30,612 bases of DNA, from NCBI GenBank assembly GCA_964507795.1, contig CAZDQV010000013.1, positions 1-30,612 of the forward strand. Direction: 5' to 3'. Under the pieces are notes generated by a model that saw nothing but the letters and a program-made list of their open reading frames with translations, was not told where the DNA came from and ran no database searches. This document shows positions 30,115 through 30,612 of the stretch, one piece after another (the stretch's first letter is position 1; each line of letters begins with the position of its first letter). This DNA is from UMGS973 sp964507795 (GTDB lineage Bacteria > Bacillota > Clostridia > Peptostreptococcales > Anaerovoracaceae). The position numbers and the translations under genes are program-made.

Positions 30115-30153
30115 AAAAAATCAGCGGTCTGATTACCTTCAGATCGCTGATTT
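30115..30153 (-). terminator. Terminator of the C_GCAxxG_C_C gene
   Basis: AAATCAGCG pairs with CGCTGATTT (30118-30126, 30145-30153). Inside it TCTGA/TCAGA gives five more pairs after one mismatch. On the minus strand TTTTTT ends the stem. It starts 20 bases after the gene and isolates it from the hsp20 promoter. Confidence 0.85.
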
Positions 30154-30172
30154 CACCTGTTTGAGCAAGCCA

Positions 30173-30583
30173 TCACTTCCCAAAGCACACCTCTTCAAGT
30201 ATCCTTGCTGCATCCTTAACACAGTCAGGGCAACGCTTTAAAATCTTACCTGTATCAATGCCTTTTATCTCCCGGCATGTGAGAGCTCCTGTCTCTGCTA
30301 AAAACCTGTCAGTTATCTCTTTGCTTACCTTGTATGTGGCTCCTTTGCTTACAGGTGCATCTAAATCACCGCAGCTGTTAATCATACCGGCTATGGCACA
30401 GGCTCCTGTAACAGCACCGCATGTACCGTTCATACCGCCCATGCCAAGCCCCATGGCTTCAGTAACCTTGAACAAGGTAATTTCATCAATACCTGCAAGG
30501 TCACAATATGCACATGCAACCGCCTGTGCACAGTTATATCCTTTTTGGTGGTTCTCCGCTGCTTTGTTTACTCTTGATTCCAT
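30173..30583 (-). CDS. C_GCAxxG_C_C family protein
   Basis: This 136-residue cysteine-rich protein belongs to the C_GCAxxG_C_C family (PF09719-type), common in anaerobes and often near redox genes; its function is not established. The pattern is visible as C18 (GYNCAQAV), the GTCGAVTGAC core, then LTCREI and RCPDC near the C-terminus, a set that could bind a metal or cluster. AAAGGAAC precedes ATG 30583. Its promoter probably lies beyond the right edge of the window. Confidence 0.85.
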   Translation of the reverse strand: MESRVNKAAENHQKGYNCAQAVACAYCDLAGIDEITLFKVTEAMGLGMGGMNGTCGAVTGACAIAGMINSCGDLDAPVSKGATYKVSKEITDRFLAETGALTCREIKGIDTGKILKRCPDCVKDAARILEEVCFGK

Positions 30584-30612
30584 AGTATCAGTTCCTTTCT
30601 TATGTTAATTAT

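Noticed and set aside
1..30612. CRISPR arrays, tRNA, rRNA, integrase or transposase genes
   Set aside because: No regularly spaced repeats, no clover-leaf or rRNA core sequence recognised, and no protein with transposase or integrase motifs.

Overview
The window looks like chromosomal DNA of a strictly anaerobic, low-to-moderate G+C Clostridia (Bacillota). Support comes from strong Shine-Dalgarno sites (GGAGG type), consensus TTGACA/TATAAT promoters, a CIRCE/HrcA heat-shock operator, short-form HisG with HisZ, type III pantothenate kinase, a two-gene ThrE exporter and a C_GCAxxG_C_C protein. The species cannot be fixed from the sequence alone. Most genes lie on the minus strand. No rRNA, tRNA or CRISPR array was seen, and no stretch above 300 bases is empty; 3635-4669 holds only broken genes.

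Layout. (1) 1-3634: two tandem secreted M23 peptidase paralogues (minus), then a divergent TudS-like DUF523 gene and a Y-family DNA polymerase (plus). (2) 3635-4677: a decayed RloA/RloB-type ATPase-nuclease pair. Only the last ~75 codons of the ATPase remain, abutting the pepP stop, and rloB carries an in-frame TAG. (3) 4670-9914: Xaa-Pro aminopeptidase and pyruvate carboxylase, the latter with its own promoter and a long leader hairpin. (4) 10130-18263: a complete, tightly overlapping histidine operon, hisZ-G-D-C-B-H-A-F-IE-J, which takes PRPP and ATP to histidine. Its short-leader promoter is covered by an inverted repeat. (5) 18355-18993: a hipB-type regulator with two palindromic operators, followed by only the N-terminal domain of HipA. 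(6) 19053-20234: a thiolase gene with a palindrome-rich promoter region. (7) 20405-25515: an operon coaX-dusB-tagO/wecA-surE-isochorismatase-DUF2156 (cofactor, tRNA, cell wall and nucleotide housekeeping). (8) 25692-26944: a split ThrE-type amino-acid exporter. (9) 26952-28550: an ATPase/PD-(D/E)XK-like gene with an apparently leaderless promoter, bracketed by two 49-bp near-identical hairpin repeats. (10) 28584-30583: a CIRCE-controlled hsp20-dnaJ pair and a C_GCAxxG_C_C protein.

The parts most worth a second look are the repeat-bracketed ATPase cassette, the dying RloB module, the hipB/HipA-N remnant with an intact operator-promoter, and the his operator. Gene functions are assigned by motif and family recognition only; no database search was possible.
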